A stretch of 64,000 nucleotides of DNA, taken from the NCBI GenBank assembly GCA_028023455.1, contig JAQFVV010012498.1, positions 2,110,001 through 2,174,000 of the forward strand. The letters are read 5' to 3'. Both the position numbers and the translations under genes were made by a program. Below are positions 62,201 through 64,000 of this stretch, piece by piece. Under the pieces are notes generated by a model. It was not told the DNA's origin. It searched no databases and was given only the letters and a program-made list of their open reading frames with translations. Each line of letters opens with the position of its first letter. Position 1 is the first letter of the stretch. Origin of the DNA: Epiperipatus broadwayi (Eukaryota; Onychophora; Udeonychophora; Euonychophora; Peripatidae).

Positions 62201-63990
62201 TCAAAAATTAATAATTTATGTAACTTATTAATTTATTTACCGTTCTTATTTATATGCTTCACAATTACCCATATATAAGTATTATTTGCCATTGTATAAC
62301 TTATATATTATATGTATTTTTAATAAATAAAAATACATTAAACGTTTACAATATTACGTAATAAACACAATACAATCCTGTTTAAGATATCTGTCAAATA
62401 ATAACTATTTTTTATATCCCTCATCTAATTTAATGAATTATGTTAAGCTTTCAATTAATTATATTTAATAATAAATATAATTTTCCTTTTAAGATATATA
62501 TGATGCGATGCCAAATTTGAAATAAAGATAATAATAATAATAATAAACATATTAAAATAATATAAGCATTATTATAATATATGTAAATAAATAATAAGGA
62601 AACTTAATTATAAGAGAGTTGAGAGTAGATATTGAAGTCTATAGTTCATCATCCCAATGAAGATCTCTTACGAAGCATATCACCAATCCATTTGTACAAT
62701 GATGATTCCATTTATCCTTAAACGATAAACTGTTAATAACATCCAATGACCGGATTAATGTGAAATAAAATAAATATTCTTCGAATGTAGATGTTCTTAA
62801 TCTTCATTTCTCTATTATCACTAGACGTTCTATATATTCAATATTTCAAAATATTTTAAAATAGCATGCAAGGTTGGTTTCGAAACCTTTTACGATATAA
62901 TGAGTGTACTACTCAGTGCACATTGTTTTATCCTTAATATATATAATTATCTTAAATTTATATATATCCGAAGAATAATGAAAGAGTTAAAACAACGTAG
63001 TTTCAAAACTTAAATAGACGTTCTTTTCCTTTATATTGCTATTCCTTTAAGATTAAGTAGAAAATTAAATATATTTTCCTTGCAGACTTTGAATCCACAA
63101 ATTATTTTAATTTGAAAAAGTTAATACTTAAATTCCAATCGCTAAATAGTAGTATTGATAAAAGAAAAATGCTATTTTTAAAGAGAAAAAGTTTTCTGTT
63201 TCTTTCCTTGTTTTCTTTATTTTTCAGAGCACGAACGAATCTGCTCGTGTGTTATATAAGTTCATGTTTAATTCAACTATCAATTGTTCCACTGACATTA
63301 AGATTTAATAATAAAATAAAAAAAAAATATAAGTATTTATTCTTAACTTCAAATCTGGCATTTTACTCAAAAGCTTAAGGTATATTTTATTTAAAACTTA
63401 AATGTATATATAAATAGTACATATATGTTACATAATAAAATAGTCAAATAAAAATTTATATTTATAAATAATTTCACAAGAGATAAAACACGCTAGACTA
63501 ATAATAATAACTTGTAAGTTACTATTATATTTCCCCTTCCCTTGGGAAATTTAAAATTTTAATTTAAGTTAAAATTTTAAACACTTACAACTATTTTAGT
63601 ATATTCTTATAGTTTAATTGCATTTATAGTTGGATTTTATGAAGGGTTGCATTTTTTTTTTTTTAACTGGTATATCTTCCTAATACTTGGGCTATTTTAT
63701 TTTTGTGATAATGATCAAAAATAAAAATAAAAAATTAAGGACTTTGATGGGTTAATATATATTTTTTTTTTTTATAAAAAAAAAAATAAAATAAAAAAAA
63801 ATAATGTGTTTCCTTCTTGGACCACAAATATATTTACTAGCCTTATTCCTGCTTCTTTAAGACTTATGGATTTGAAAAGGACTAAATAAATACTAGAGTA
63901 TCCATCTATAAATATGAATTGACTCTATGGTTTTAATTATTTTAAGGCATTAAAGAATACCCTCACCAAAGCTAATGTTTTTAACTATAC
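56250..63990. other. AT-rich terminal stretch without recognisable gene
   Basis: I found no domain, tRNA or long repeat. Notable items are poly-A runs (60740-60758, 63647-63664), a weak repeated TATAACGGRACRGC-type motif at 61390-61560, and open frames of at most 88 codons (63112-63378). Those frames have low-complexity Leu/Phe/Lys composition and look like chance. Confidence 0.5.
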
Positions 63991-64000
63991 TTCTCTTTAC

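Noticed and set aside
63112-63378. An 88-codon plus-strand frame as a small gene
   Set aside because: Composition is low-complexity Lys/Leu/Phe with no domain, and such frames are expected by chance in DNA of this composition.

Overview
The window looks like intergenic DNA from an animal. It is very AT-rich (roughly a quarter G+C by eye), with long microsatellites, and I see no convincing host gene. Almost everything recognisable is transposon-derived: Penelope-like elements (PLEs), LINEs, a Helitron helicase fragment, an LTR-retrotransposon gag, a probable hAT fragment, tRNA-derived SINEs, fold-back elements and a complex satellite. This mix, with long CTAT and TA tracts and this LINE type, suggests an invertebrate, perhaps a mollusc such as a cephalopod. 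That is an inference and the species is not determined. Nearly all coding remnants carry stops or frameshifts.

Layout. At 0.4-3.8 kb there is a 156-bp tandem duplication, then a decayed PLE (RT and GIY-YIG endonuclease, plus strand) between inverted terminal repeats, with a large CTAT microsatellite inside it. At 4.7-7.4 kb lies a minus-strand LINE interrupted by hammerhead-bearing inverted-repeat elements (5.93-6.79 kb). At 9.6-15.0 kb a plus-strand LINE is split inside its RT domain by a 3.75-kb head-to-head array of a ~409-bp satellite. A Helitron PIF1-type helicase fragment (16.9-17.2 kb) sits near a single copy of the same satellite unit (17.8-18.3 kb), which ends in a snap-back hairpin. 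At 18.3-20.5 kb is a minus-strand PLE with inverted ends. At 21.6-27.4 kb there are TA tracts, tRNA-like SINE pieces, hammerhead elements and a ~240-bp repeat dimer. At 28.2-29.4 kb is a PLE remnant and a near-perfect hairpin. At 31.3-32.9 kb is a CTAT/CATC microsatellite and a fold-back element. At 33.1-35.3 kb is a gag-like gene with coiled-coil repeats. At 36.5-37.8 kb is the best-preserved PLE. At 39.7-45.9 kb two copies of another PLE family lie in opposite orientations around a hAT fragment and a second hammerhead cluster. At 46.4-49.4 kb is a ~3-kb diverged palindrome. From about 49.5 kb to the end there is little recognisable beyond small duplications.

The most interesting signal is a set of hammerhead ribozyme motifs. 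One, at 25151-25203, has every core position and all three helices intact by eye. Others sit at the centre of terminal-inverted-repeat elements. The 409-bp satellite shares sequence blocks with these elements and has a degenerate hammerhead-like motif exactly where its array reverses orientation. Together they look like a family of non-autonomous, ribozyme-bearing elements that PLEs in the same window may mobilise. That link is an inference.
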